Shown here one piece after another: positions 17,329 through 26,027 of a stretch of 64,000 bases of DNA (position 1 is its first letter; the number at the start of each line of letters is the position of its first letter). The stretch lies in the NCBI GenBank assembly GCA_963728195.1, contig CAVSIX010000011.1:1-64000 (forward strand), in the 5' to 3' direction. A program made the translations under genes and the position numbers. This stretch comes from Sva-07 sp963728195 (GTDB lineage: Bacteria > Actinomycetota > Acidimicrobiia > Acidimicrobiales > Ilumatobacteraceae). The notes beneath the pieces are model-generated. The model was given only the letters and a program-made list of their open reading frames with translations. It was not told the DNA's origin and searched no databases.

Positions 17329-19503
17329 TCAGAGCAGTCCGTGTTGCCGTGCAGCGTGGACCGCTGGCTTGCGGCCGTTCACGCCCAACTTGCGGTAGAT
17401 GGCCTTGCAATGCGTCTTCACCGTGTTGAGCGAGACGAACAGCTCACTCGCGATCTCGCGTTGGGAGAGCTGCGAGGGCAGGTAGCGCAGGACGGCGAGC
17501 TCGCGTTCGGTGATCTCCTCGACGAGTTCGGTCGACGGTTCAGCTCGCACGCCGAGCCGGTGTCGGGCTTCGAGGCGGGCGAGTGTTGCGCCGACGATGC
17601 CGGCGTCGGGGCACCGGTCGATGGTCTGGCGTGCTTCACGGAGCAGCTGTGGTCCCGCCGGGTCGTCGTGTTCGCAGGCTGTGTCGCCGATGAGGGCGAG
17701 GACGTACCCCAGGGTGAAGGGCTCGGGTGCTCGCCGAGCCAGTTCGACCGCTTGCTCCGCCATGGCGGCCCGTTGTTGCGGATCGGAGGTGGTGCACGCC
17801 AGCACGGCGTGCGACATGGAGAGATGCGGCGACTCCGCGACGCTGTGGCCCCGGGCGTGTTCCAGGCTCGCCGCCGCGTGCTCAGCTGCCGATGACCGGT
17901 TCCCCAGCTCCATCTCGACGACGGCAGCGAACCCGGGCGCGATCGTCAGCGCATAGTCCGACGGTTCGGACGCGCCGAGTTCGCGGGCGATCGCGTTGTA
18001 CCGCAGCGCTTCGTCGAACATCCCGGCCCACGTGTATGCGGCGACCAGCCCGATCGCTCGGGTCGATTCGGTCGGGTGATCCATGCGCTGGGCGATCGAG
18101 ATCGCGTCACCGAGGAGACCTTCGGCGAGGTGCACCATGATTCCGAGCGACGCGGTGAGGTTGGCGTCGGTTTCGTCGTCGCACTCGACGGCGATGTCGT
18201 AGTAGTGACGAGCACCCGCGAAGCGGCCCGTCGCGAGGTTGATCCAGCCGCGTACGAGCGCACTCGGCGAGTGGCGTTCGGGGAGGTCGCCGAGCTGGTC
18301 GAGCAAGCGGAGCACGGTGAAGATCTGTCCGCCGTTGAGCAGCGCTGTGGCGTGGATCGCGATCAGATCGCCGGCTGCGACGAGATCCCCTCCTGCGATG
18401 TAGTGCTCGATGGCCGTGTACATGTCGCCGCGATCGTGATGCCACGATGCGGCAGCGAGGTGCAGTTCGGGAAGACGATCGGGGATCTCACGCTCGGCCT
18501 CGAGACGAAGCAGGTCACGCAGGAGGTGGTGATACCGGAACGTGGTGCCCGTCCGGTCGAGACCGATGAGCAGCTGGTTGGTGGCAGCGGTACGGGTCAG
18601 CCATTGGCTGCCGTCGGTCGAACCGGTCACGGCGTCGATCAGCGGACCGGTGAGCTGATCGAGGATCGACGTCTCGATCAGGCGTCGGCGCTCGTCGGGT
18701 GAGATCGACGCGAGGAGTTCGTCGGTGAGGTAGTCGACGACGAGCTGATCGTCGCCGCGGAAGCCGGCGATGAACCGGGACGTGTCGTCGACTCCTGCGA
18801 GCGACAGTCCGGCGAGGACGAGCCCGGCCGCCCACCCCTCGGTTCGGTCGCACAACGTGAGCAGCGCCTCTCGATCCAGCGAGGAGGACCCGAGCAGGTC
18901 GGTCGCCTCGTCGGCGTCGAACCGGAGATCGGACGCGCGGATCTCGGTGAGTTGCCCGCGGACGCGGAGCCTGCCGAGTCGGAAGGCCGGGTCGGTTCGC
19001 GTGGCAATCACGATCTGGACGTGATCCGGGCAAAGGTCGATGAGTCGTTCGACTCCGTCGTGGATCACCGTGTTGTCGATGACGTGGTAGTCGTCGATCA
19101 CGATCACCAACCGGTTCGGACCCTCGTTCAGCGCATTGACGAGCGCCGGGACGACCGAGTCGGGCGACCCTCCGGTCGAGACGATCGCCGGCTCCACCGT
19201 GTTCCTCACACCAGGTCGAGCACCGTCGACCGCCCCGACGAGGTACGACCAGAACCTGACGGGATCGGCATCGCTGGGTTCCATCTGGACCCAGACCAGG
19301 TCGTCGTCTCGATCGGCCAGGGTTCCTGCGAGGAGCGTCGACTTGCCCGACCCGGCCGGGGCACTGACGAGCACGAGCCGGTGACGTTCGGCGACCGCTC
19401 TGTCCAGCAGTGCGTCCAGGCGAGCACGCCGAACCAGACCCCCCGGCACCGTCGGCACCTGCAATTTCGTGGCGACCAACTCGCCTGCACCCCGTCCGAC
19501 CAT
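17329..19503 (-). CDS. MalT-like LuxR-family ATP-dependent regulator (copy B)
   Basis: A 724-aa paralogue of the regulator at 11707-13926, with the same layout. Walker A is SAPAGSGKST (47-56) and Walker B is LVIVIDDYH. Shared segments include RTEGWAAGLVLAGLSL and FRYHHLLRDLLRLEAE. TPR-like helices come next, and the C-terminal LuxR HTH (TERELAVLRYL...SQREIASELFVSLNTVKTH) fills the last 60 residues. The HTH helices of the two copies are nearly the same, so both should read the same DNA site. The start at 19503 aligns with copy A. It faces a small-domain gene across the palindrome at 19551. Confidence 0.93.
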   Translation of the reverse strand: MVGRGAGELVATKLQVPTVPGGLVRRARLDALLDRAVAERHRLVLVSAPAGSGKSTLLAGTLADRDDDLVWVQMEPSDADPVRFWSYLVGAVDGARPGVRNTVEPAIVSTGGSPDSVVPALVNALNEGPNRLVIVIDDYHVIDNTVIHDGVERLIDLCPDHVQIVIATRTDPAFRLGRLRVRGQLTEIRASDLRFDADEATDLLGSSSLDREALLTLCDRTEGWAAGLVLAGLSLAGVDDTSRFIAGFRGDDQLVVDYLTDELLASISPDERRRLIETSILDQLTGPLIDAVTGSTDGSQWLTRTAATNQLLIGLDRTGTTFRYHHLLRDLLRLEAEREIPDRLPELHLAAASWHHDRGDMYTAIEHYIAGGDLVAAGDLIAIHATALLNGGQIFTVLRLLDQLGDLPERHSPSALVRGWINLATGRFAGARHYYDIAVECDDETDANLTASLGIMVHLAEGLLGDAISIAQRMDHPTESTRAIGLVAAYTWAGMFDEALRYNAIARELGASEPSDYALTIAPGFAAVVEMELGNRSSAAEHAAASLEHARGHSVAESPHLSMSHAVLACTTSDPQQRAAMAEQAVELARRAPEPFTLGYVLALIGDTACEHDDPAGPQLLREARQTIDRCPDAGIVGATLARLEARHRLGVRAEPSTELVEEITERELAVLRYLPSQLSQREIASELFVSLNTVKTHCKAIYRKLGVNGRKPAVHAARQHGLL

Positions 19504-19550
19504 CACGGTCGAATCTAGGCGACGCCGCTCGGATCCGGGTCGGGAGCGAA

Positions 19551-19562
19551 TCACCCGGGTGA
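19551..19562. promoter_or_regulatory. Palindrome TCACCCGGGTGA, site 2
   Basis: The same 12-bp core as at 13970, again in the divergent gap between a MalT-like regulator and a small-domain gene. Confidence 0.7.
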
Positions 19563-19614
19563 GGCGGGTGGGTGAGCGATGACGACTCACCCCGTTCAAC
19601 GGGATCGTGATCCC

Positions 19615-19884
19615 ATGACCGAACGAACGGGACCCACCCGCTATGAGATCGAGCTCGGTGGCCACGCCTCCGAACGCGTCCTCCGGCCGGTCATCGACGA
19701 GTTCATCGTGGAGTTGACCGAGGCGGGCACGACTCGCCTGGTCGGCGAAGTCCGCGACTCGTCGCACCTCAACGGGATCCTGGCTCACTTCACCTCGCTC
19801 AACATCGAGGTGGTCGCGCTGCGCCGACTCGGCCAGCACACCAGTGCCCCATCTCCTCATAAAAAGCGGCGGTCGGTCGGCTGA
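19615..19884 (+). CDS. Small ACT/BON-like domain protein, partner of LuxR copy B
   Basis: An 89-aa protein (TRYEIELGGHASERVLRPV, then TTRLVGEVRDSSHLNGILAH and FTSLNIEVVAL) that aligns along its length with residues 1-75 of the fused protein at 14034. The alternating hydrophobic pattern suggests a beta-alpha-beta fold. Its role is unknown. Its place opposite a MalT-type regulator in both copies hints at a ligand-sensing or partner function. ATG 19615 is chosen by alignment with copy A; an upstream ATG at 19579 is possible. Confidence 0.75.
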   Translation: MTERTGPTRYEIELGGHASERVLRPVIDEFIVELTEAGTTRLVGEVRDSSHLNGILAHFTSLNIEVVALRRLGQHTSAPSPHKKRRSVG

Positions 19885-19967
19885 GCAGCCGGCCAGCCCA
19901 CGTCTCGAGACCTCATGGGCCTCGTGAACACCTGTCTCACACCAACCAAACCAACCGAAAGGCAATC

Positions 19968-20681
19968 ATGACCATCACCAGCAACAACCAAACGGACGAG
20001 AAGACCGTCTCGTCTCGAGCCGGCGCTATCGGCGGCCTCATCGCCGCTGCGACCTTCATCTTCGGCATTGCTCTGCTCGTCACAAGCTTGAGTGACTACA
20101 CCGACGGTGACGCCACGGTGGCGGAATCCGTCGACTTCCTGGTCTCGCACCAGGGCACACTCTTCACCTGGTACTTCGTCATCTACCTCGTGTTCGGGGT
20201 TGCGATCATCCCGTTGGCACGGAGCCTGCGTGAGCGTCTCGTCGACGTCAGCCCGGAACTCGCCGACATCGGCGCCGTCTTCGCCTACATCTGGGCGGGC
20301 CTGATGTTCGCCACTGGCATGACCTCGAACATCGGCATCGCCGCCGTGGCTGACCTCGATGAAACCGACCCCGCCGCAGCCGAAGCTCTGTGGTCGGCCA
20401 TCTCCACCGTCACAGACGGTCTTGGCGGCGGCAACGAACTGGTTGGCGGTATGTGGATTCTGCTGGTGAGCCTCGCAGCCTGGGGCACCACGCGTCTCCC
20501 CAAGGGGCTGAACGTGCTGGGCATCATCAGCGCATCCGCCGGGTTCATCACGCTAATTCCGGGGCTGTCCGACGTCGGGATGGTCTTTGGTCTCGGATCC
20601 ATCGCCTGGTTCGCCTGGACCGGCATCGTCCTGCTCCGCAACCCAACGGCTCCCGCGCCGGTTGCGGAGGCGGCCCGATGA
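19968..20681 (+). CDS. DUF4386-like membrane protein
   Basis: A 237-aa protein with six or seven hydrophobic helices (GAIGGLIAAATFIFGIALLV, LFTWYFVIYLVFGVAIIPLA, GLMFATGMTSNIG, MWILLVSLAAWG). It resembles the DUF4386-type protein at 15576 in layout and in position after a small-domain gene. AAAGGCAATC precedes the ATG. Its stop overlaps a short ATG-led frame (MITVENLTIESSP), perhaps the leftover start of an ABC ATPase gene. Confidence 0.8.
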   Translation: MTITSNNQTDEKTVSSRAGAIGGLIAAATFIFGIALLVTSLSDYTDGDATVAESVDFLVSHQGTLFTWYFVIYLVFGVAIIPLARSLRERLVDVSPELADIGAVFAYIWAGLMFATGMTSNIGIAAVADLDETDPAAAEALWSAISTVTDGLGGGNELVGGMWILLVSLAAWGTTRLPKGLNVLGIISASAGFITLIPGLSDVGMVFGLGSIAWFAWTGIVLLRNPTAPAPVAEAAR

Positions 20682-20719
20682 TCACCGTCGAGAACCTCAC
20701 CATCGAGAGCTCGCCCTGA
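20678..20719 (+). pseudogene. Possible 5' stub of an ABC ATPase gene
   Basis: A 13-codon frame (MITVENLTIESSP, then TGA) overlaps the preceding stop by ATGA and resembles the first residues of ABC ATPases (compare MINVSGISKHYG at 22909). No ATPase sequence follows. It could be chance. Confidence 0.25.
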
Positions 20720-20826
20720 AAGCTGCATTCGACGAGTCGCGCTCCTGGCCGGGTCCCGACGCCATGACCCTCGCCGCCATCACCCTGGAACGAGTCGAGC
20801 GCCTCGGGTGAGGGAGCGTCTCGTCA

Positions 20827-20856
20827 GCGAAGCACGGGGCGCAGGTCGTGCTTCGC
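20827..20856. terminator. Hairpin between converging genes
   Basis: GCGAAGCACG (20827-20836) and CGTGCTTCGC (20847-20856) form a 10-bp stem with a 10-nt loop, between the membrane-protein gene and the leftward dehydrogenase. No T tract follows, so a terminator role is uncertain. Confidence 0.4.
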
Positions 20857-20921
20857 GCGAGGCGCTGCCTCGACGTGGGGCGCCCGCTGATGCGACCCGG
20901 CGCTGTCGACCGGCGAATCGG

Positions 20922-21944
20922 TCAAGGTGCGCTCCGGGCTCTTCGTTCCTCGGCATCGGGCCCGATGGCGAGAACGATGGCCCCCAGGCGTTGCTCGGTG
21001 TCCACGAGACGATGTGCTTCGGACGCCTGCTCCATCGGCAGGACTCGGTCGACGATGCTGGACAGATCGCCCGCATCGACCATTGCACCGAGCTCTTCGA
21101 GGACCGCGCGGTTCTCGGGCGCTTGCGCGGTCTCGATGCGTTCGCCGGTGAACCGGGACAGCCGCGCTCGGATCAGTGTCGTCAGCCGAGGATTGCCGTG
21201 TGCGTAGCGGCCTCCGGGCTTCAGGAGGCGCAGGATCGGCGAGACCGGCGTCGAGGGCACCATGTCGAAGATCACGTCGTAGCGGTCGTCCAGGCTGGTG
21301 ATGTCGGTGGTCTGGTAGTCGACGAAGTTCGTTGCACCCATGGACCGGACGAATGACTCCTTGTGGGCAGCATCGACGCCGGTGACCTCTGCGCCCATCA
21401 TTCGGGCGACCTGGATGCCGTACGCGCCGATGACCCCACCCGCACCGTTGATCAGCACCGAATCACCGGGCTCGACTTCGGCGCGCCGGAGGAAGTGGAG
21501 CGCATTGACCGCGCCCAGGGGCACTGCAGCCGCTTCGGCAAAGGTCATCGACGCCGGTTTCGCGGCGATGGCCGCTCTGGCCGGGAGAACGACGAATTCG
21601 CCGTAGGCGCCGAAACGGAGCCCGGTCGCACCGTAGACCTCGTCGCCGACCGCGATGTCGCTCACGTCGGGACCGATCGCCTCGACCACACCGGAGAAGA
21701 AGAAACCGAGAACACTCCGACGGGGTCGGCGAACACCGAGCGCCAGTCGCAACGGCAACCAGAACCACTTCACGTCGAAGCTGAAGCTTCGCATCTCGGT
21801 GTCAGACTTCGATGCCTCCGCCGCCTCGACGCGGATGAGCACCTGATCGTCCGCCGGCTGCGGTCGTGGCAGCTCGGCCACCGACAAGACGTCGGGGCCG
21901 CCGTAGGCGGAGTAGGTGATCGCTCTCATCGTCTGGCGTGCCAT
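20922..21944 (-). CDS. MDR-family NAD(P)-dependent alcohol/quinone dehydrogenase
   Basis: A 340-aa zinc-free medium-chain dehydrogenase. The N-terminal GroES-like part (MRAITYSAYGGPDVL, VLIRVEAAEASKSD) is followed by a Rossmann fold with NGAGGVIGAYGIQVARMMGA. It is in the same superfamily as the enzyme at 14034 but only distantly similar (FFFSGVVEAIG, DEVYGATG). It runs leftward, away from the ABC operon. Substrate and regulator are not evident. Confidence 0.88.
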   Translation of the reverse strand: MARQTMRAITYSAYGGPDVLSVAELPRPQPADDQVLIRVEAAEASKSDTEMRSFSFDVKWFWLPLRLALGVRRPRRSVLGFFFSGVVEAIGPDVSDIAVGDEVYGATGLRFGAYGEFVVLPARAAIAAKPASMTFAEAAAVPLGAVNALHFLRRAEVEPGDSVLINGAGGVIGAYGIQVARMMGAEVTGVDAAHKESFVRSMGATNFVDYQTTDITSLDDRYDVIFDMVPSTPVSPILRLLKPGGRYAHGNPRLTTLIRARLSRFTGERIETAQAPENRAVLEELGAMVDAGDLSSIVDRVLPMEQASEAHRLVDTEQRLGAIVLAIGPDAEERRARSAP

Positions 21945-22101
21945 CGCTCGATCATAGGAGGGGCCTCGATGACCGGGTTCGAGTCACCCTGCCCAAGCAC
22001 GGACGTGACCCGGCGAGGCGGTGAGATGCGACGGTGAGCCACCGCACGCTCGGCGTCGACTCCACGACCCCAGGAATGGTGCGCAGTCGTCGCCGACGCC
22101 T

Positions 22102-22121
22102 GATCTCACCCGGGTGAGATC
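22102..22121. promoter_or_regulatory. Palindrome with TCACCCGGGTGA core, site 3
   Basis: GATCTCACCCGGGTGAGATC is a perfect 20-bp palindrome. Its central 12 bp equal sites 1 and 2. It precedes the membrane-protein/ABC operon, which has no MalT-like regulator of its own, so regulation by copy A or B in trans is likely. Confidence 0.75.
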
Positions 22122-22221
22122 GGCCGTCGAGTGACGTCGCCTCATGCGAACGACCGCCACGCTTCGTCCAGCAACCGAACCGGAGCACGACGGCTCCGAT
22201 CATCACCGCAGGATCTCCACC

Positions 22222-22863
22222 ATGACAACACCATCGATGCAAGCCGACGCCGGGCGAACACGGCGCGACTCCGACACCACACGAACTCTCGTGGGCAGCG
22301 CCGACCCTCGGTTCAACCATTGGGAAGGCCGACTCTTCGGTGCGCTCGTGCTCTCCGCATTCCTGCTCTACGGGACCGGGAGCGAACTCGTCGACGAACC
22401 GATCGGGATCGCGCTCGTACTGGCCAACTCGGTCGCCGTCGCCACGAGCGGCGTGATCGGACTTCGTCTGCTGCGCTCGCACGACCCACGCGCCGGTGCG
22501 GTGTATCTCGCAGGACGCATCGCAGAAGCGGTGCTGCTCGGGGGCGGCGTGATTCTCTCCTCCGTGTTCGACGTGGCCGATGCGGACGCCACCGGCTATC
22601 TGCTCGCCATGATCGCGCTCGGCGTCGGGAGCCTTCCCTTCTGGCTCGTCGTCGCACGAGGACCCTGGCTCTCGCCGCGCTTCGCGCTCTGGGGTGCAGC
22701 CGGGTACGTGATTCTCGCGATCGGGGCCCTCGTCGAGCTGACGACCGACCGAGGCGTCACCGTCGTCGCCAGCGTCCCCGGCGGCTTGTTCGAAGTCGCC
22801 GTCGGCATCCACCTGCTCCGTCGGGGCTTCGCGGCCACCCGCATCGCCGACGCCACCACCTGA
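22222..22863 (+). CDS. Membrane protein, DUF4386-like, head of ABC operon
   Basis: A 213-aa protein with six or so hydrophobic helices after a charged 40-residue N-terminus (RLFGALVLSAFLLYGTG, VLANSVAVATSGVIGL, GYVILAIGALVELTTDR, VPGGLFEVAVGIHLLRRGF). The start at 22222 is preceded by AGGATCTCCACC; an in-frame ATG at 22144 is also open. A broken relative is at 16700-17020. It probably works with the ABC transporter or is a small integral sensor. Confidence 0.75.
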   Translation: MTTPSMQADAGRTRRDSDTTRTLVGSADPRFNHWEGRLFGALVLSAFLLYGTGSELVDEPIGIALVLANSVAVATSGVIGLRLLRSHDPRAGAVYLAGRIAEAVLLGGGVILSSVFDVADADATGYLLAMIALGVGSLPFWLVVARGPWLSPRFALWGAAGYVILAIGALVELTTDRGVTVVASVPGGLFEVAVGIHLLRRGFAATRIADATT

Positions 22864-22908
22864 CCCCTCAATCTGACCCCTCAATCATCCATCAAAGGAA
22901 CGCACGAA

Positions 22909-23805
22909 ATGATCAACGTCTCAGGAATCAGCAAGCACTACGGCGACCGCATCGCTGTCGACAACTTGTCGTTCGACGTCGCTGCTGGCGCCGTCACCGG
23001 CTTCGTCGGCCCGAACGGCGCCGGCAAATCGACCGCAATGCGCATGATGGTCGGCCTCACCCGACCTGACGTCGGCGAGGTCCGCTACGGCGGCGTCAGG
23101 TACACCGACCTGTCGCATCCGGCCCGACTGGTCGGCTCCGTGCTCGATGCCCGGGTCATGCATCCCGGGCGCAGTGCGCGCAACCACCTCCGGGCGATGG
23201 CCGCCGTGGCCGGGATCCCCGCAGCACGGGTCGACGCAGTCCTCGACACCGTCGGTCTCGAAACGGCAGCAACGCAGCGAGCAGGCGGCTTCTCACTCGG
23301 CATGCGCCAACGCCTGGCTCTTGCCGGCGCACTGCTCGGCGATCCCGAAGTGTTGCTCTTGGACGAACCAGCCAACGGGCTCGACCCCGACGGCATCCGC
23401 TGGCTGCGCACCTATCTCCGCGACTTCGCCAACCGAGGGGGCACGGTCTTCGTGTCGAGCCACCTCATCAGCGAACTCGCGATGTTCGCCGACGACCTCG
23501 TGGTCATCGGAGGCGGAAAGCTCCTCGCAGCCCAGCCGCTCCACGACATCACCGCACTCAACGACGTGCGGGTCGTCGTCGAGACTCCTGATCCTGCCGA
23601 ACTCATCGCGCTGCTCTCCGCCCAGGGCGCGGCGGTGGACACCGTCGGCCGCCATCTGATGATCAGCGGGGCCACGCGGACGCACGTTTCCCAGCTGGCG
23701 TTCGACAACCGCATCCAACTCACCGAGCTGACCGAGACGGCCAAGTCGCTCGAAGACACCCTGCTCGACATGACCAAGGCGTCCGCCGAGTTCGCGGCCG
23801 CCTGA
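22909..23805 (+). CDS. ABC transporter ATP-binding protein
   Basis: A 298-aa ATPase. Walker A is GPNGAGKST (about 36-44). A signature-like FSLGMRQRLALAGAL comes before Walker B LLLDEPANGLDP and the H-loop SSHLISEL. It belongs to the CcmA/bacitracin-type exporter group with a C-terminal extension of about 80 residues. AAAGGAACGCACGAA sits before the ATG. The permease follows 42 bp downstream. The cargo is unknown; lantibiotic/antibiotic resistance exporters have this form. Confidence 0.92.
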   Translation: MINVSGISKHYGDRIAVDNLSFDVAAGAVTGFVGPNGAGKSTAMRMMVGLTRPDVGEVRYGGVRYTDLSHPARLVGSVLDARVMHPGRSARNHLRAMAAVAGIPAARVDAVLDTVGLETAATQRAGGFSLGMRQRLALAGALLGDPEVLLLDEPANGLDPDGIRWLRTYLRDFANRGGTVFVSSHLISELAMFADDLVVIGGGKLLAAQPLHDITALNDVRVVVETPDPAELIALLSAQGAAVDTVGRHLMISGATRTHVSQLAFDNRIQLTELTETAKSLEDTLLDMTKASAEFAAA

Positions 23806-23847
23806 CCACTCCACACATCCCGAACGATCGATGCAAGGAACCAACCA

Positions 23848-24675
23848 ATGACGATCATCACGTACCAACCCACCGACCAGATGCCAGCCGCCGATCAACC
23901 GGCGACACGGACACAGAACGACACGCTCAAGGCGTTGCCAACGACACTCAAGAGCGAATGGATCAAGCTCTCGACCATCCGATCGAACACGGCCATCCTC
24001 GCCCTGACCATCGCCCTCAACGGCGTGGTTTCGTGGGCCATCGCCAACTTCGTCACCGACGAAGGAGAACTGTTCGTCGACAAGGTCTTCGCGTTCTCGA
24101 CCCTGTTCACCGCCGTGTTCGCCGCCGTCGCAGGGATCTTGATCTTCAGCTCCGAGGCACAACACGGCACCCTGGCCCCGACACTGACCGCGCAGCCTGC
24201 GCGTCTCGCCATCGCAACCGCTAAGACCATCACTGCCGCAGCGTTCGGAGCGGTGCTCGGCGCATCCGGTCTCGTCGCCGGGCTCGTCGGCGCATCAGTC
24301 TCCGACATCGAAACCGGCGAGACCTCGAGCATCCTCGGCACGAGCCTGTGGGCGGTCCTGTTCGTGTCGCTGGCGTCAGTACTCGGTATCGGAATCGGCA
24401 TGATCGCCCGCCACAGCACCGCTGCCATCTCCGGACTCCTCGTGTGGTGGCTCGTCGTCGAGAGCCTGCTCAACGTATTCCTCGATCAAGGATTGTCCCG
24501 CTTCCTGCCGTTCGTCGCCGGCAACGGACTGCTCCCGCTCGACGACCCCGCCGCCAGCACCGACACGCTCAGCGCCACGCTCACTAACACCGAGAACGCC
24601 CTCGTCTTCGGCGGCTACGCAACGCTCGCGCTCACCATCGGAACCGTGCTGCTCTGCCGCCGAGACAACAACTAG
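23848..24675 (+). CDS. ABC transporter permease
   Basis: A 275-aa integral membrane subunit with a 35-residue polar N-terminus and six hydrophobic helices, typical of ABC-2/ABC-2-like exporters (LKSEWIKLSTIRSNTAILAL is the usual start). Segments include SSEAQHGTLAPTLTAQPARL and AISGLLVWWLVVESLLNVF. It forms the pair with the ATPase just upstream. Confidence 0.9.
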   Translation: MTIITYQPTDQMPAADQPATRTQNDTLKALPTTLKSEWIKLSTIRSNTAILALTIALNGVVSWAIANFVTDEGELFVDKVFAFSTLFTAVFAAVAGILIFSSEAQHGTLAPTLTAQPARLAIATAKTITAAAFGAVLGASGLVAGLVGASVSDIETGETSSILGTSLWAVLFVSLASVLGIGIGMIARHSTAAISGLLVWWLVVESLLNVFLDQGLSRFLPFVAGNGLLPLDDPAASTDTLSATLTNTENALVFGGYATLALTIGTVLLCRRDNN

Positions 24676-25125
24676 TAGTGAACCGGCGCAGTACCAATGG
24701 TCAGCCCCCACTGGGAAGCGCCGTCGGCGCCACGGAGCAAAGCGACCGTGGACAAGCAAGCGAACGACGCCGGGATAGTTTCACCGCATCCGGCGTCTGC
24801 CCGTTCAGCTCGGAATGTTCACGAGCGATCATCTCGAAACCGCCCATAGCCAGCACTTCTGCGCACGGCGGTCTGCGCATGACGCGCGATCGAAATCCTT
24901 GAGTCGTGCGGATGCGAGGTGAGACATCGCGGCCGCGCAGCGCCGACGATTCCTGGCCGCTCGCTCCGAGCGCACCAGCCGCGAAGCGCGAACAAGATGG
25001 GAACACCACTCGAACAGACGCCTGCCTACAGGAGCAGACGAGTACGTCGCGTAGCCCTCGCGATCACTGCGTCTACCAGGACGGATGCGGCCGAGCGCCC
25101 ACGATCGAGCATGGGTCTCGCTCGA
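24676..25125. other. 450 bp without a recognised gene, left flank of the right att repeat
   Basis: No frame here has a recognisable product. Open frames that run into the tRNA-like repeat spell only the well-known translation of tRNA T-arms. It may be the decayed end of the accessory element. Confidence 0.5.
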
Positions 25126-25170
25126 CTCATAACCCGAAGGTCGCAGGTTCAAATCCTGCCCCCGCCACCA
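25126..25170 (+). repeat. Putative attR: partial tRNA-fMet copy, 45 bp
   Basis: An exact copy of 9280-9324 (anticodon loop to CCA). The sequence before it (TCGCTCGA) does not match the tRNA's 5' half, so this is not a functional tRNA. It marks the right end of an inserted block of about 15.8 kb. Confidence 0.75.
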
Positions 25171-25174
25171 CTTG

Positions 25175-25209
25175 GAAGGCCCGGAAACATTGCGTTTCCG
25201 GGCCTTCTG
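25175..25209 (+). terminator. Strong hairpin after the att copy
   Basis: GAAGGCCCGGAAAC and its exact complement GTTTCCGGGCCTTC enclose ATTGC. It follows the partial tRNA as the terminator follows the whole one, though the two hairpins differ in sequence. Confidence 0.65.
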
Positions 25210-25230
25210 CGTTCACCGGCCGAAGTTGCC

Positions 25231-25314
25231 GTCTACCGGGGTGTCTACCGTCGCCCGCGGACGCGTGCCGCTGACCTGGGGTTTCGCTGATCAGCAGCCG
25301 GTAGATGTCTACCG
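25231..25314. repeat. GTCTACCG repeats next to attR (possible integrase arm sites)
   Basis: GTCTACCG occurs at 25231-25238, 25243-25250 and 25307-25314. The last is half of the palindrome CGGTAGA-TG-TCTACCG, which overlaps the integrase stop codon. Short repeats between an att core and the integrase gene are typical arm-type binding sites. Confidence 0.4.
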
Positions 25315-25940
25315 CGTTGCGTCGATGAGGGCGGCGAATTTGCGCTGCGGCCGCAGTCCCATGCCGGGCAGCAGGTGTTGGTAGGTGTGCATGGTGAAGC
25401 CGGGGTGGGCGTGTCCGAGTCGTTCCGAGACGACCTTGATGGGGACGCCGGCGGCGACGAGGAGCGAGGCGCAGGAACGTCTCCGGTGACGGGGCGCGGT
25501 GGTGAGTGTTGAGGAACATCGGCGTCGACGGACTGATGGTTGCGCCTTCCGTGACGAGACGGTGCCGCCAGCGCTCCAGGATGCGGACGGTGTTGGCGTC
25601 GAGGTCGATGCGGCGGCGGCTGGTGCGGGTCTTCACGGGCTCTCGACGGTTCGGCCCATTGTGGTCTGCCGAGTCCGGACGATCGACACACTGGAAGCGG
25701 TGGTATGGATGTCGCCCCAGTTGAGTCCGGCGAGTTCACCGCGACGCATCCCGGTGTGGGCGACGAGATGCAACGCCGGGTACAACCGCAGACGGCGCCC
25801 AGCTCGAAGGAGCTGGGCGAGCTGTTGGGCGTCCCAGATCGCGGGGCTGAAGCGGAGCGACGCGGGGTGATTGTCGATGTCGTGATCAACGACCTCGCAG
25901 CGCGTCTTCCGATTCGATGGTGCCAGGGGAGCGTCGTCAG
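25309..25940 (-). pseudogene. Tyrosine recombinase/integrase, C-terminal part, broken
   Basis: Read across frames on the minus strand, this gives AHTGMRRGELAGLNWGD (the first catalytic Arg box), then VKTRTSRRRIDLDANTVRIL and MFLNTHHRAPSPETF, then SCASLLVAAGVPIKVVSERL, GHAHPGF and HTYQHLLPGM (box with the Tyr nucleophile), and the stop after AALIDATR. One shift is at GAGAGCCCGTGAAG. A deletion at SPETF/SCASLL removes the HxxR motif, and the N-terminal domain is missing. It is inactive as written. Confidence 0.8.
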
Positions 25941-25947
25941 GGATTGA

Positions 25948-26027
25948 TCGGTTTGGGTGCTTCCACCTCGGGCCGATCGGCCGCGGAGGCTGATGACCTG
26001 CTGGCTGAGGGCTTCGGCCGCGACTGA
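25948..26027 (+). pseudogene. VapB-like antitoxin, 3' fragment
   Basis: The frame ends in SAAEADDLLAEGFGRD and TGA at 26025-26027, right before the PIN-domain start (26028). C-terminal DLLAEGFGR-like tails next to a PIN toxin are typical of VapB antitoxins. No start or DNA-binding part is present. Confidence 0.45.

Noticed and set aside
24919..25290. An open frame with RSQVQILPPPP over the right att repeat
   Set aside because: Another known artefact of translating tRNA 3' ends; no independent support.
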